This document shows positions 14,672 through 28,100 of a stretch of 64,000 bases of DNA, piece after piece. The notes under the pieces are model-generated. The model was not told where the DNA came from. It saw only the letters and a list, made by a program, of their open reading frames with translations, and searched no databases. Source of the DNA: Lepidurus packardi (lineage: Eukaryota > Arthropoda > Branchiopoda > Notostraca > Triopsidae); NCBI GenBank assembly GCA_023053545.1, contig JAKZAN010000004.1:8804001-8868000 (forward strand). The letters are read 5' to 3'. Both the position numbers and the translations under genes were made by a program. Every line of letters starts with the position of its first letter. The first letter of the stretch is position 1.

Positions 14672-15126
14672 TGTTAAGTCTTGGCTCTTAAATGGGCAGC
14701 TGTTGCATCACTTTGAAACTTCCGGACTGGTAGAGGTGCCCTCAATTGATCCCTGAAGGTTGGAAACCTGCAAACGCCAAAGAAAAAGACAAAAGCTTGC
14801 ATCAGATTTAGCCCAGATCCTAAAAGACAATAATAGACTACATGACAACTCTAAACTTAAGCACAATCTGACTCGAACGAGCATCCAGATTAATTTCCCT
14901 AAACCTACATGCATACTTTCAGCGTTAAACTATGCATTTCAAGCGATTTTTTGGCACCATAACAAAACCATGTGAACGCTTTTTTAGACAGGGCGAATAC
15001 ATACTACAAGTCGAAATACACACAAGCTTACATTATACAAATGACACCTTCACAAAAGGTTTTAACCTTAACAAGTTGTAGCTTCCATAGTTAACAAAAC
15101 ACCTCCTGTTCGGAGTAGATACTCAC

Positions 15127-15220
15127 CAAATTTGTCGAGGAAAAGCTTTTCTTAGCAAAGAATGAGCCCAGCAGCTTGAAATGTTCGTCGAAGGCTCGTC
15201 TCATCAGGCGAGATGGTGTA
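15127..15220 (-). other. Probable non-coding first exon of SREBP
   Basis: On the minus strand a strong donor (GTGAGTAT) lies at 15126-15119 directly after TTTG. Matching acceptors (TTTGCAG, CCTTCAG) occur around 14757-14775, shortly before the SREBP start codon. This implies a 5' UTR exon and a roughly 360-bp 5' UTR intron. The upstream boundary is a guess. Confidence 0.4.
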
Positions 15221-15222
15221 GA

Positions 15223-15268
15223 CCAATCAAAGAGCAGATCCGCTATCGTACGATACCTTATGACGTCA
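15223..15268 (-). promoter_or_regulatory. CCAAT box and CRE-type palindrome upstream of SREBP
   Basis: CCAAT at 15223-15227 and the full cAMP-response palindrome TGACGTCA at 15261-15268 lie just upstream of the inferred SREBP first exon. NF-Y and CREB/ATF sites are common in promoters of this kind. No clear sterol regulatory element was found. Function is inferred from position. Confidence 0.4.
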
Positions 15269-18200
15269 GGGCTCTCTGGTGTCAGTGGGCGCTTTCTTTA
15301 AATCCCCCTTCTGATCATAGTAGTTTCAACCGACCCAAACCTCTAGTTCCCGCGTCCCACCTGTTTTACCTGTAACATTTTTAACTTCTTTTTTTTGTCA
15401 ATTACTGTTATAGAAAAAACTGGTCATAGCTCGTTAGAATGTCCTTTTCTTTGTTACCTAGAGGTTTCCCTTAAAACTAAAATTCCCCCGAAACTAATAC
15501 GTCTGATGCAACATTCAAAAATAACAGGGCGAGATGTCGTAATATGGACTTGAATAATAAACCCTCATTTTTTTAACGGGTTCGGCGTTTCTAATCCCTG
15601 TACAGCTACTTCGTATATAGCTCTAAATCAAATTCTGGTCGCCTTGAAAGCTCGCAACGGAATAAATCGTGATGCTATGCACGTTTACACCAAGCAGAAC
15701 AATAAGAACGAAATGATTGCGGGTAAATCGGTCAGGCAAACGCCTAACTAAAAAAAAAATAAAAAATAAGACGCTGCCGTTTTCTTCGCTTCAAGGCTTT
15801 TCTTTCCTTCAATTTCTAAAAAAAAGCCAACTGAAAGTACTTACCAACCTCTTCCAACTATTGAAACTCAAATAAAGCCATTTTGTGTTGGGCAGACAAA
15901 CCCGTTTGGGCAGACAAACCCCGCTTACAAACGTAGTTGGTAATTTTCGGAGTTTCTTTCTATTTTATTTTCATTTAATTAGCCTTTAAACTATTCTTGA
16001 GGTAAATAAACCTTGAAGTGGATTTTTATGTACTAAGCTTTACATTGTAGTTGTTTTAATTTGCATAAGCTTGTTTATATTATTTCGATGTATGCAAATG
16101 AGTGATGTTCGATAGTGGAAGAGATTCGCTTAAAAGGCACATATAGTCTGTCTAACAGCTTTTTAAAGGATACATTATAGTTGCAAGATAAATTCACGCC
16201 AGGCTTGTCGGCAAGAAAAAGGGGGAGATCAGTGTTCTGTTGTTGTGCAGCCATGCTTTCGCAAAAAGCTGCAGTTTGGTTTGGGTTATGAGCTAACGCT
16301 TATCGCTTATCCAAATGAGAACGCTCGTTCTTCTTCTTCTTTTTTTTACACTTTATCCACACCACTTTACAAGTCTCTCCATTTGGTAATTCGTCATTCT
16401 TCAACGGAGCCATTGCCTCCTTTCTTCTACTCACAAACACTCTGCTTAAGCTTAAAGGGGTCTTCATTCTCCACCCTTCTACCCTTCCTGCAGCCTTTCT
16501 ACCCTCATCTTTCTTTCTCACAGCAACTATTAATAGTAAAAGTGCATTTCTCCCGAGATGCCTATTATCTTTAAAGCCCATTAACTCCAAAGCATCTTAG
16601 ATCAACGTAGACATTGTTAAGCAGCATTAGAACCTTAAAAACTTCTATGTTTTTTCTGAAGTTGCGTTTCTTGCTTCCTCAATTTTTTGGCTGGTGGAAT
16701 TTTTCCTTTTTTGTAATCGCAAATTACACTCGGCAAGTTTTTATACCCTTTCATTTCTTATTATAAGCCATACTGCCGTTTTTTCCCCAGTTGACGACAC
16801 TATTTGCACCAGCAAAAAAGTTGTGTCAGTAAACCAAATAGGATTGAAAGTCATCTCATACTCTATCTGGGCCAGACAAGGTGTCATAAAGTGGGGACTT
16901 GGGCTTCGAAATAAAGACGCAAAAAGCCAGTTGCGTTCACTGGCAAAGCCGCTTAGGCAATTCCTCTCCACTTGTCTGGCTAAATGACTTTGATCCTCTT
17001 CCGGCCCTTATGACACACCAATCTTCCCGCCAGAAATGCTCGTACTTTTTCTCTGCGCTCCTACACCGCTTCCATTTGCTTTTAGTTTACCACCTTCCTT
17101 TTATTTATTTTGTATCAATTTCAATAAAAATCTATAGAATATTCCAATAAAAGTATCACTTTGGGGAGAATCAATAAAATGCACAAATAAGGAAAGCATA
17201 GAAACCTTTTACCTTTTCTAATCAAGTTTTAGTCAAAGAATAAGGAATGCGAGGAAACACTTTTACTCCAAGGTTTGGATAGTTTGATACTGTAGGGATG
17301 ACCCGCTGAGTCTGCTGCTGAGCCGTGAAATTCAATTGCTCTCTGGGCATCTTGGGATGGTTTCTTATCCTCGTGTGTCCCCAGCGAGGGAATCTTTCTT
17401 CCGTGTTGGAGAAACACATGACATCACCTATAACCTCGAGAAAGCTTCGTGCGGACTCTTTGATGGGTCGCAACTGGACTCCCAACACGTCCGCAAAACT
17501 GCTTTTGTTTTGTGCTTCAATTCAGATGCAGTTGAAGAAGACAAACGGCCGCAACTAAACGAGATTTTTCCCCTTCGTCGTCCTTTTATGTATCTTCCTT
17601 TCTACTACCTAGCTCTATCTTAGCGACAACGGTATATTGCGCTCTTTCTTTAGGTGCGAACCTAAAAATAAAACATTTATTGATTCCTATTCGTCCATGA
17701 AAAAATCAACAGGTGCAGTAGAATTGTCTCACCTGTAAAAAAAGACAGCTTTCTTTTTCAAAGAAAAAAATAAGAGAAAAATAAGAAAGAAAACCTGGAA
17801 ATACTTCGGACCAACACGACTTTCAACTCCCAAGCTTTCCATGAATGTCAAGCATATCAACGAAAACCCAAATCACTCTCTTTGTCCTTCCCAGCATGCC
17901 TGTTAAGCTGTGCATTAATCTTCAATCCGTCTTTTTTTCAGAGGGGCAAATTTTCTGGTACTTTTGTTATACTTTCTTCTTCTTTTCTTTCTTGAAGCGC
18001 AAATCCTCCAAAGATATGCACAGCGAAACGTGGCTCTGGCGTGGCGCTACGGGGCCGTCGCTTAGGGATGCAGGACTGATAAACTCATTGAAGCTCGAAA
18101 AACCTGAAGCCACCAAAAATTCTAAAGAAGGGAAAAGGGAAAAAATTAGCAGGTTATGGAAGGGAAAAGACCAAGACCTTCTTCTGTTGCTCTCCCCACG

Positions 18201-21200
18201 ACATGTACTAGTGGGGATGATAAGTCTTTAAATTGGGCGTGATTTGGAATGCAGGACGTCAAAGGCTCTTTTGCTGGAAGGCTCCCAGGGCTACTAGCGA
18301 AAGGTTCATCTTGGTAGGCATAGCATGTGAGCAGCTTCTCGTTGCATATTGTGTTGAGGGACGAGAAGGCATACTTCCTTGTGTGTCTATGGAGCTCAAC
18401 TTCTTCAATGCATTACGTGAGAATATCCAGCCTGTGGTTTTATATATCTATATACCCTTGGTTAAACATGGATAAAGGTTTAACTTGATGAATAATGCCT
18501 CGGGTCCTTTTTAAGTATTCACAATGCAACTGTGTGATTTAGGCTGGCATATTCTATCTATTTCGATCATACCTAGCATTTTATTACATTCTACCGCAGT
18601 TAGAAGGTCAACAATGTCACTGCTGCCCTTAACGAACGGTCCAATAGTCTGCAATGATGATCTAGTAATAAGAACGGCAGCGAAGAATTCCAATTCTGCT
18701 AATATATTTTCTCTCTCACTCTCTAGTTTCGGTAGGAGTTTTTGTCTTCCGTTGGCATTTATACCGAGCTTTGGACAAAAGCAATACTATAGGAGCATTT
18801 CTTCGGAACGCGATGGCGTGCCAAGCATTTCCCGTGCAATACAGCTTGTTGGGCGTACTTATAGCACTTCATCAAACATTGCTCGCTAAAGAAGCGGGAA
18901 ACGAGTTATTTTAGTTTAGAACCTTGACTTGCAACCAAAGCCATCATTACACGGCCTGTCAAAACCTTATACCGAATTCATAGTTGATGACTCACTCCTA
19001 GCTTAGCTTGCTACGGTACGATAGCATGGTTTCGTCGAAACACTTATGTGAAACAAATAGAAAATTTTTTACAGATTCATTGAAAATAATACAGCTAATT
19101 TGAATACAGATGATAACACAACTTTATTGATTTTAATATCGACTTCAATTGATTTCAAAATGCAAAGTAACTAAAAAATTGCAAAAAGCAAAAATTTCTG
19201 CATTGCCATCGCTTTGAGTACTATGTTTTTGCCTTCCTATAGAAAGGTTGCATGCAAATTGGGTATATGGTTATCAAGCTATCGTGCCCACCGTTTTATG
19301 CGCAGAAGCCATGCGCGTTCATATACTCCCATACAAACCACTCAACGCCATCTACGGATGACAAGGGAGGAACTAACCTTTCTAAATTTCAAGTAATTTT
19401 ACAAAAACAACTTTTGGTACAATATCCTAAACTACTAACGCTGTTCACAACATTTTATTATAGTTTTAAAGATTGTATTAATAAATACTTAATTACAATA
19501 ACGCGCAAAACCACGTACACGTCTAGAGCAATTTTATGTTGTAATTATTCATTTTATTTTATTCAATTTCTTTGAAGCTTTTGTTGGTATATAAGTACTC
19601 GGAAACCATGCAACGTTTATAATGCAGCTAAGCTATAACTATTTCATTCGGGACTATCCATTACAATGCCCAATAATGAAAAGATGCCTTAATATTCGTC
19701 CGTATAACGCTCATGAAAACATTATTTTCTTGACTGACTGGCTCAGGGTAAGCGCGCGTACAGTCGACCATAACATATGCAGCTTACGCATATATCCCTG
19801 TGGTATTCTTTTTAAAAAGAAACCCTCACACCCATCTCATTTCATTGTATATTACCTCTGATAGTGTCCTATAATCTTGGGACGTAATCATGGCCGAGGA
19901 AGTCATCACGGTAAAAGCTGCTGCTGCCTGCCTGCCTTGTCTTTTTCAACAAGCCTTTCTCTTTCCGCTTTCGTTCGATGGCAACGTCATGCATACAACA
20001 ACCATCCCCTTCCAAAAACTACATCATTTGCATAATTTGTTTCCTCTTTTTTTTTTTCACCTCCTGTTTCCTTTTAGGAAAAAAGTCTAAGCAGGTGTGC
20101 GAGCTGTAGTTGTTGTTTCTCATCACACCTTCTCTTTCCTTTTCTATATAAATTTGGAAAAAAAAGTTCCAGCCTATATAATTTAATCAGCAAAAAAAGA
20201 CTGGATTTCCGAGTGATTACGCATAATAATATTTAGAAGAAGTGCTTCTTTGGTTCCAAAAATCTCAGCTCAGCATCCCGAGCGTTTTACTCTAGCAGCC
20301 TCCTCTCCCCTTCCCCAGAAAAGCTTTTAAAGTGGAAGAAATGGAAGAAGGGGAACGTTTCCATGTAAGCGAGTAAGCGATGCGAGAAGAAATAATGGGC
20401 AAAACGATCCTTTTCAAGTGATAACGATAGCCTTTAGGCATCAAACCCATCTCGACACTTATGGTACAGTACAGCCAACGGAGTAATCGCAAACGTCTAA
20501 TAAGCATTAGTTGCCCGTTCTTCTTCTTCCAAAATCGTCATCCTAAGAATCTTCTCCCCACAAAGAAAAAAAGAAAACTTTATAGACCCGCAAGATTTCT
20601 TAATTCAATGAATCTCGTATGATTCAGAGGAAGCGTGAAAAACGCAAGAAAATAAATAAAAAATAATACCTCTTATTTCAGCTCATACTCAAACATAATT
20701 GCTTATCTTCTCTGTTCTTTCTTTCCCCCCACCAGAGTTTAAAAAGCAATTCGCAAACATTACGGATGGCTCTATAAGCGAGCCTGGGAAGGACGGAGAG
20801 GGCCCATGTGTAGAAACATAAGAACAACTAAGCAGTATTACTGCTAGGATACTAATCATCTCTTGGATATAGCTTTCTTTAATTAAAAGAACATGCGCAT
20901 TTTTATTCCGTGATGGCCTACATCGATTTCACCTTTTCCAAAACTAGGAAAAAAAATTTCTACAAAAAATTCTTAAAAGTATTAAAAAATTTAAAAGACT
21001 GAAGGGCAGTAGTCAGAAAAGGGACACTGAACAGAAACTTTAGCTTCTAGTTATATATTTCTTTTCATCGTGTGCAAAATAACTTCTCAACGACTAATCC
21101 AAAAGAACTGGAAGAAAGTTATGGTTCTTTGAATAATTTAGACTAAAAGGATGTCCACATTCAAAGTACACAGCTTTCAACGTCAAAAACTGTATACACT

Positions 21201-21930
21201 ATATTTAGCATCTTTTAGGGTAAGCTTGCAGCATTGAGACGCATTTGCAGCTTCTTAGATAAACACCAAGGGAATGGCAGTAATGATGTCGATTTAGGGC
21301 TGGCGAGGTTAATGTTAGACGGCCACTTCTAATGAGTCTTAGACCACGCCCAGTTGCTAGTTTCATATACATTAATTAAGACAACGAGTACTTGCACACT
21401 GCACGTCAATCTCAATGAAAACATAAACCTTGGCCTTTTACACACCCTCCAATAAATGGCTCTCTTTTGGTAAAACCATGTGCCTTAAAGACTGTAGCCT
21501 GAAACTCGCAATAGTCGCAACAATGAAACTTTAGGAGGGTTGGCAGAGCCCCTCCACGTTCGCTGACAACTTCTCACAATACTGAATCTACGAAGATTTG
21601 AAAAGCGGGTGCTGGGTTCAACCCTCACTGGGTTCTATCAACAGTATACCGCATAGTGAACGGTGATATAGAAATGTAACAAATAGAAGAAGAAAGAAGT
21701 CGTTTTGGGGGACGGGAAAAAAGTTTTACCCCTCCCCCCCCAGCACGCGATCGCAATTCCTCCTTAATAATTACAACCCTGTCATTAGGAAACGATGCTT
21801 ATACGATGCATTACAATGCTTATAGGATGCACCCCTAATTAAAGCCGTAAAAGTGGACCCAACGAAATCTCTATAAACCTGGAAACCAAAAACATATAAA
21901 CGAGCCGTGCGGGTTTAAATTGCTCTATAA

Positions 21931-21996
21931 AACGGAGGCAAAAGGAGTAAAAAACGGAGGCAAAAAGAGTAAAAACGGAGGCAAAAGGAGTAAAAG
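21931..21996 (+). repeat. Three tandem copies of a 21-22 bp purine-rich unit
   Basis: The unit AACGGAGGCAAAAGGAGTAA occurs at 21931, 21953 and 21974 with one or two differences between copies. Confidence 0.85.
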
Positions 21997-23574
21997 AGTA
22001 CGCGAAAAGCAGCCAAAAACCAGTAGAAAGGGCAAGTTTAAGAATTCCCAAGCTTGGAATTACATTGATAATAAAATTTATAGTATATATAAACACACAC
22101 ACCCACACACCGGTTGGTTGTAATGTTCTTATACGACTTTAATTGCACTTTCCTACTATTGGCTAAAAATAGGGGCTAACACCGGGGTAGGTTTACCTTA
22201 TTATGACGTGATTTGCGTGCCAATTCCTGACTAACCTACCTGACAGTCACAGGTACATATATGTATACCCCAAGTTGCGGTCTTGTATGATCCCCAGTGT
22301 TTCACCTTGTCGTAATATACATAGTAATGCATATAGCACACAGCTCGCGAGACCCCATTTGGCGGTTTTCACATTGCATAGAGTAGCATATTTGCCCGCC
22401 GACGTTTGGTCATTAGAGCCCTCCCATTGCTTTTCGACTGTCACACTGGTGCTTTTACAGCTACTACCTCCAGCTTTTTAGGGACTGGGAAGGTATTATA
22501 CAGCCTTTTTAGGGGTGTATCAGTAAATCCCAGCAGCTTTCGTATTAAACAATCCCACGTAAAAAGTTCTCCCTTCCCACCCCCCATTCCTCCACAAAAT
22601 TTTCCTTTTATAGAACCAACCTCCCAAACCAGTATTAAATGCATAATGATAAAATCCATTCTCTCCCAGACTTTTTCTTTTGTTTTTGTATAGGAGGGGG
22701 AGCTGAGAGTATTTATATAAAGAGCCTAAACGTTCATAAGCTTAAACAGCCTTAACAAAATGGGGAAATAAAACTACATTACGACTTGTCCTCCTTTTTT
22801 CTTTCTTTCTGCTTCTTCTTGCTATTCTTGCATTCCCCAGAAAAGGGAGATGAGGTACGTACGTATACATGTGTGACGTACAAATCTCTCTTCCTTCTGA
22901 GCTTTGGGGCTTTCTGGAAAGGACTTTTGCAAAGAGCTGGACGATATCGGCTGCCAAAAAACAAGGATTTTTACGTCTCCAAAGCGCTAAGTCCAGGTCC
23001 ATTTTCATAAAAGGGTAAGGAGGGAGAATCTTACCCTCTTTTAGGAATTCAGGAGCATTTCCATTACATTTTCTTCTTCTTCTTCTCCTTTTATACTTTT
23101 CTTCTCAGCAAGGACTTTTTCCATAGTACGATTTTTTATCTCATTTATTTTTTTTCGCTATTATTTGGTCCCCTCTTTTGCGGCAAGATTCGCTTTTCCA
23201 TAAGCCTGGAGACATGCATGGGTTGTAGCAATGAAGCGCGGAACGGAACCGGACGGGGAAGGCTCTGGTCCTTCTACACTATTGCTAGCTAGCTTGCTTG
23301 CTTGGCAGGTTGTGTCAGAAATCACCCCGCCCCAAAAAGCAAAGCAAGTCTACCATGAGGGCACTACTCTAAGCTCCCCCAAGGTAGGAATACACAGTCT
23401 TGGGGTACCGTCTTTTGTAGAAAGACGGAATTCTGGAGTGCTCCGTAGAAGACAGACGTCTTCGGCAGCAGTATTTTTTCGGCTCTCTGACTGCCCTAAA
23501 CTGATCCTTTTTTGCGACCGACAAACCAACCCTCTTCATAGCTGTATTCATCAAAGTGTTTTCTTAGTTGAATA

Positions 23575-23995
23575 ACTGAAGTATTTCTGCCGAAAATCGA
23601 AGAATTTCTGCCGAATTGAAGAAATTCTGCAGATAAACAGAAAAACTTCGACAAGAAATTAAAAGCTTCTCCATGCAACTAAAAATTTCTTCAGAGCAAA
23701 CTCTCCAATTTCTGCGGAACTGAAGTAATTCTGCACGAAGATTGAAGAAATTCTACCAAAACAGAACTTGCGCAGAAAATTAAAAGATTTGTGAAGGTAA
23801 CTTCAGAATTACTACACGAAACTCGAGAACTTGTGAAGAAAACAAAAAAATTTGCAGAACATTTGAACTTGTACAGGAAACCGAAGCATTTTTACACAAT
23901 TTCTGACAAAACTGAAGAACTATTCCTGTTAAATTTGAGACATTTCCGAAGAAAACCACAAGATTTCTGCCGAACTGGAAAATTTCTAACATGAC
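23575..23995. repeat. Degenerate short-period repeat related to GAAGAATTTCTGCCGAA
   Basis: Roughly 420 bp in which variants of GAAGAAATTTCTGCCGAACT recur every 20-27 bp, mixed with diverged versions. The clearest copies are near 23590, 23610, 23715 and 23965. It looks like an old, eroded minisatellite. Confidence 0.6.
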
Positions 23996-24543
23996 ACCAC
24001 TATTCCCTGTTCATTGTCGCCATACAATCGTGTGGGATTTCGAGTAAAATTTCATAACCCAAATCGCATTTACTAAACCGTACGTATCGCTTCACACTTA
24101 GAATGGCTAAATTTATTTTATTTTCTGGAGGGTGGGGTTGAAATCACTTTAAAGGGGTTGGATTCAAAGGATTCAACGGTAGGTGGAGACGTTAGAGATA
24201 ATAGAGAAACCCAACCTTTGTGATGGAAGAAACCACAAACAACGTAAAAGAATAATACAAGGAAGAATGCAGAGCTAGAGGTTTCTGCTAATCGGCTTAG
24301 AATTTCCCGCCACCTGTCTAGGACACACATTTCATCCCTTTCCTTACGGTGTAGTGCGTTATGTATCTTACAACTGTTTTATTTTCCATCTTGTTCCTTT
24401 TCTGTTCTTTAAAAATAAAAAAAGACCGTTTGGACTGACAGCTGCGGCAGCAATAAGAACGTCCCTGAGTGCCAAAGGTGAGCTGAAGAAGCAACTTGCT
24501 TGAAACAGTTGTGGCATTTGGTTTGGCGCTTCACAAGTTTTGG

Positions 24544-24545
<2 letters not shown>

Positions 24546-24577
<32 letters not shown>
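24546..24577 (+). repeat. Homopolymer run of 32 guanines
   Basis: An uninterrupted G run of 32 bases is visible. It may be real and able to form quadruplex structures, or its length may be an assembly approximation. Confidence 0.9.
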
Positions 24578-24578
<1 letters not shown>

Positions 24579-25029
24579 GGCGCTACACCGTTCCTTTATT
24601 TTTGTACGTGGAAGGTGAAGAGTGGTAACGGATGCTTTTGCGAAACTTTTCAGAAGCCTAAGAGATGCCCCACGTGGGTTTGACGTATCTTTTTCTCACG
24701 TTAAGAGTTGCGACTATCTTTCACTCCAAGCCAAAACTGTGCTAGCTTACAACACTAACTGTATCTATGTGTTTCAGCGATTCCTTTACCTTTAGAAACC
24801 CAAAAGTTTCTGCCATGCCCCCAGGCGCCTAGTCCGCCAACCCGCAGAATGCTAGAAGGCGGCCCCCCTTTCTCCTTCCTTTCTTCAAAAAGCTAAAATT
24901 AGACGGCACCCCCAAACGAAGAAACACAGCCAGTCGAGCTATATGTTGTTCCTAAACAAACTTCCCCGTACTATACAAGTGGAACAGAGTCGCTCTTTTA
25001 CTCCGCTCGGGATCTGGGACAGTCTGCGG

Positions 25030-25185
25030 TATATATTTAAGAAAAGGTGTGCAACGCTTTATACAGTTTAGCTCAGATAATGTCAGATTCTCATCACTGA
25101 TTCAACGCCTCTCAAGTGGGCTTTCCGAGTGCTTCTGTCTCCACGTCTTCTTACCCCACAAACACATTGTTATCCGAGACGACAG
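25030..25185 (+). promoter_or_regulatory. Candidate TATA promoter with short non-coding exon
   Basis: TATATATTTAAG at 25030 is followed after 30-45 bp by an initiator-like TCAGAT, then by about 110 bp without long frames ending in a donor-like GACAG/GTGAAA at 25185/25186. This could be the first exon of the downstream sarcoglycan gene. No acceptor proves it. Confidence 0.25.
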
Positions 25186-28100
25186 GTGAAATACCATTCT
25201 ATCCTTTAGAGAGAGAGAGAGAAAATAGGAGAATTTATTCATTAAAACGAGATCCAGTTATATTTTTAAACAAATAATCTTCAAAAGTTTCTTGGAATTT
25301 TTAAAGCTAATTTAACTTTTCTTACTGCTTTAATTCTGAGCTTAATTGTTCTCTACGATATTTTATGACAATCCTATAATTTTAGCAACGAGCTTCTATA
25401 AAATTGTAATTTTATAATACATAATTTTATGCTTATAACGACTTAATCCGAATTTTACAATTGATTAGTTGAGATTTCACAGTTACTTTAATTAACTTAT
25501 AATTATTTAAGTATATTTTACAGTTACTTTGTTTCAACAATTTATGGAATATTTATTTTAAAAAATTTAAACTTGAATGGCTTAATTTCTCTGTTTCAAA
25601 CTTCATTATACTATTCATCCAATGTACAAGTAATCAATGCCTCCTAAAAGGTAAGGCTGGAACTCGTAAAGTTCGTTCGGTATGTCTTCCATCGTATCAT
25701 TAGCAGAACGACACAATCGAGCCGAGCGAATGTTGCTAGCGAACCGCGATTAGTCCGGTTACTCCAGCTTGATAATACTTCAAACGGCGGCTTTCTTGTA
25801 GACGGAATAGTACATTACTATAAAAGTTTTGCTATTAAACTGCTCTAATTTTTTTTGCTTACAATGTAATTTATAATGTTTAGGGTGCAGTATCTACATG
25901 TTACTTTAACTGTAAACCCACAATCGTTAAATGGAAAGTTTTAACATATTTTAAGCTGCGATTTTATTACTTGATTTAATTGTGATTTCATGATTTTTAA
26001 TTATGGTTTTATAGTCATTTCATTCCGATTTATTTATGGTTGTACAGTTTTTACATCTTGAAAGCAATTTTGACAACTAAATAATTTGAATAATGAGGAC
26101 ATTTTTTCGTTAGTTAGAAAGAAATTACTTTGGATTTATTGCTGGCCCTTTTAAGTGCATGAAACTACATGTTTGGGTGTTGTCCTATAGATTTAAAGTC
26201 TGCAAGATGTGTTTTAGAAGGGTTTTCTGTGAATGGAGTCATCAAGTGAAGTTTCTGCATGGCATACACGCTTTCCTGTACTCTATCTTATTTCTAGTTT
26301 ACAAGCCAAACCCTGCAGCAATACTGCCTTCTTTTCCCCTCCAGCTTTTGCATTCTGCGAGCACGTAGATGTGCATATACGGTGCTAATCTAGCTCTAGA
26401 ACGCGTATAGTACATAAGCGAGGAGTTCATCCATCATGGTAGGAAATTACGACGCGCCTTAATTACACCAACTTAACTACATAAATCAAGCATCTCCGTT
26501 TCTTCGTCTTTTTTCCCAAACATCGTAAATCTTAAAACTCGCTGAATTACTCCTTCTTTTTTCTTTACCTCTAACAAGTATTCTTATTAGGTCTTTTCCT
26601 CCATGAGTTAAATGACAGAAAGAGAATGAGACAGAAAGGGAAACGGATAGTAAGAGAAAAGTATTTAACGACTAGTTATACAATGGTCAATGATTGCTGT
26701 GACTAGTTGGGCGAGTACTTTTTAAAAAAAACACGAAAAAATCCTCCTGCTTTGTGCTTGTTCATTCCTTGGGTTCCTGTCGTGTGTATGTGTATCCCGC
26801 AGGGTCTCTACGGAACAAGAAAAGCGTGGATCTTTCTTAGATCTTGAGCTAAAAGCTAAAAGAGGCAAAGAAATCCAATTGCTTTGACGGCCATGTGGCT
26901 AACGTGCGCTAATGACCCAAAAGTCAAACTGAAAGTGACCAAAAACTAGCCCAAAAGCTTGGCCATCACATATATAGACTGCAGATTGCTCAGCAACCAC
27001 GAGGGTTGCGTGTCTGCTTTATTTCCTCGGCAGCCGTGAAGTAAATGCCACTAGACCAGTTGACTCCACTTTTTTCTCTTCTCCCCCCTCCTCCACCATA
27101 ACATAACACACACACAAAAACTCCCCAACAATGAAGTCTTTTGTCTACTTCAGTGAAAACGAAAGGCGCCAACTCCACCTTAATTATAAGAAATAAGTCA
27201 AACTGAGCAACTGGACAACCTTCGCCCGAATAAACCATCCATTTTGTTCTAAACACAACAGTGCAATTTGAACTTAACGTCACATAACTCGATAAAATGT
27301 TTAACAAGATGACAATGCAACATTCCACTTAATTGTACAGAACAGAGTAAAACATGCTACTTAAATGGTAGAGAAAATGGTGTTAAGCTAATATATTATT
27401 ACGGGATTATATGGAAAGTTGTAAACAATGTAACATCCCAGTGTGGGAAATGTTACATAAGAAGTTGAGCGAATATTGTAAAAAATAAGGAACGTTACAG
27501 TTAATAGTAGCGTTGGAACGACCGATTGTACCCGGTTAAATATAATGGCTAACGTTCGTTAAAATTGAATGCATTGTTAGCTGACGTAAAATAAACAGTA
27601 AAAAAAGGGTAGAAAGCATTAACAATCGACATTCAATTGTTAGCACCCACTAACATTGCATTAAATGTTAATGAAATTGATGTTTAAATGGGCATCTTGA
27701 ACATAATTTTCAATTTTTCGAATTCTGAATATTTTGAACTTGAATTCGATAGTATGGGATTATATTTCCAATTATCAAACTGAAATTACGATAATGTAGA
27801 GTAAGATTGTGCTATATTACACTTTAAATTGTAACATGATTGCCACTGTAATAGAATAGCATCTAATATTGTTAAAGTGAATATGCTATTGCAGTGCATT
27901 TCCCAATAAAATTGTGCTGTAAGTTTGTATAAGTCTATTACAGTACATTGAATTTAACTACACCATTTGTTTATAATCTAACATTTTTTAAAGGTTATAA
28001 AACTAATATACTAGCACTGAGTCTAATGTTAAACCTAAGGTAGTACAATTTAATGTGCCAGTCTTTAAAAGTGTAAGAAAACTAATGTACTCTAAGATAA

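Noticed and set aside
18524-18889. 121-aa frame in the gene-poor region
   Set aside because: Low-complexity serine/isoleucine composition, no similarity, no neighbouring exons.
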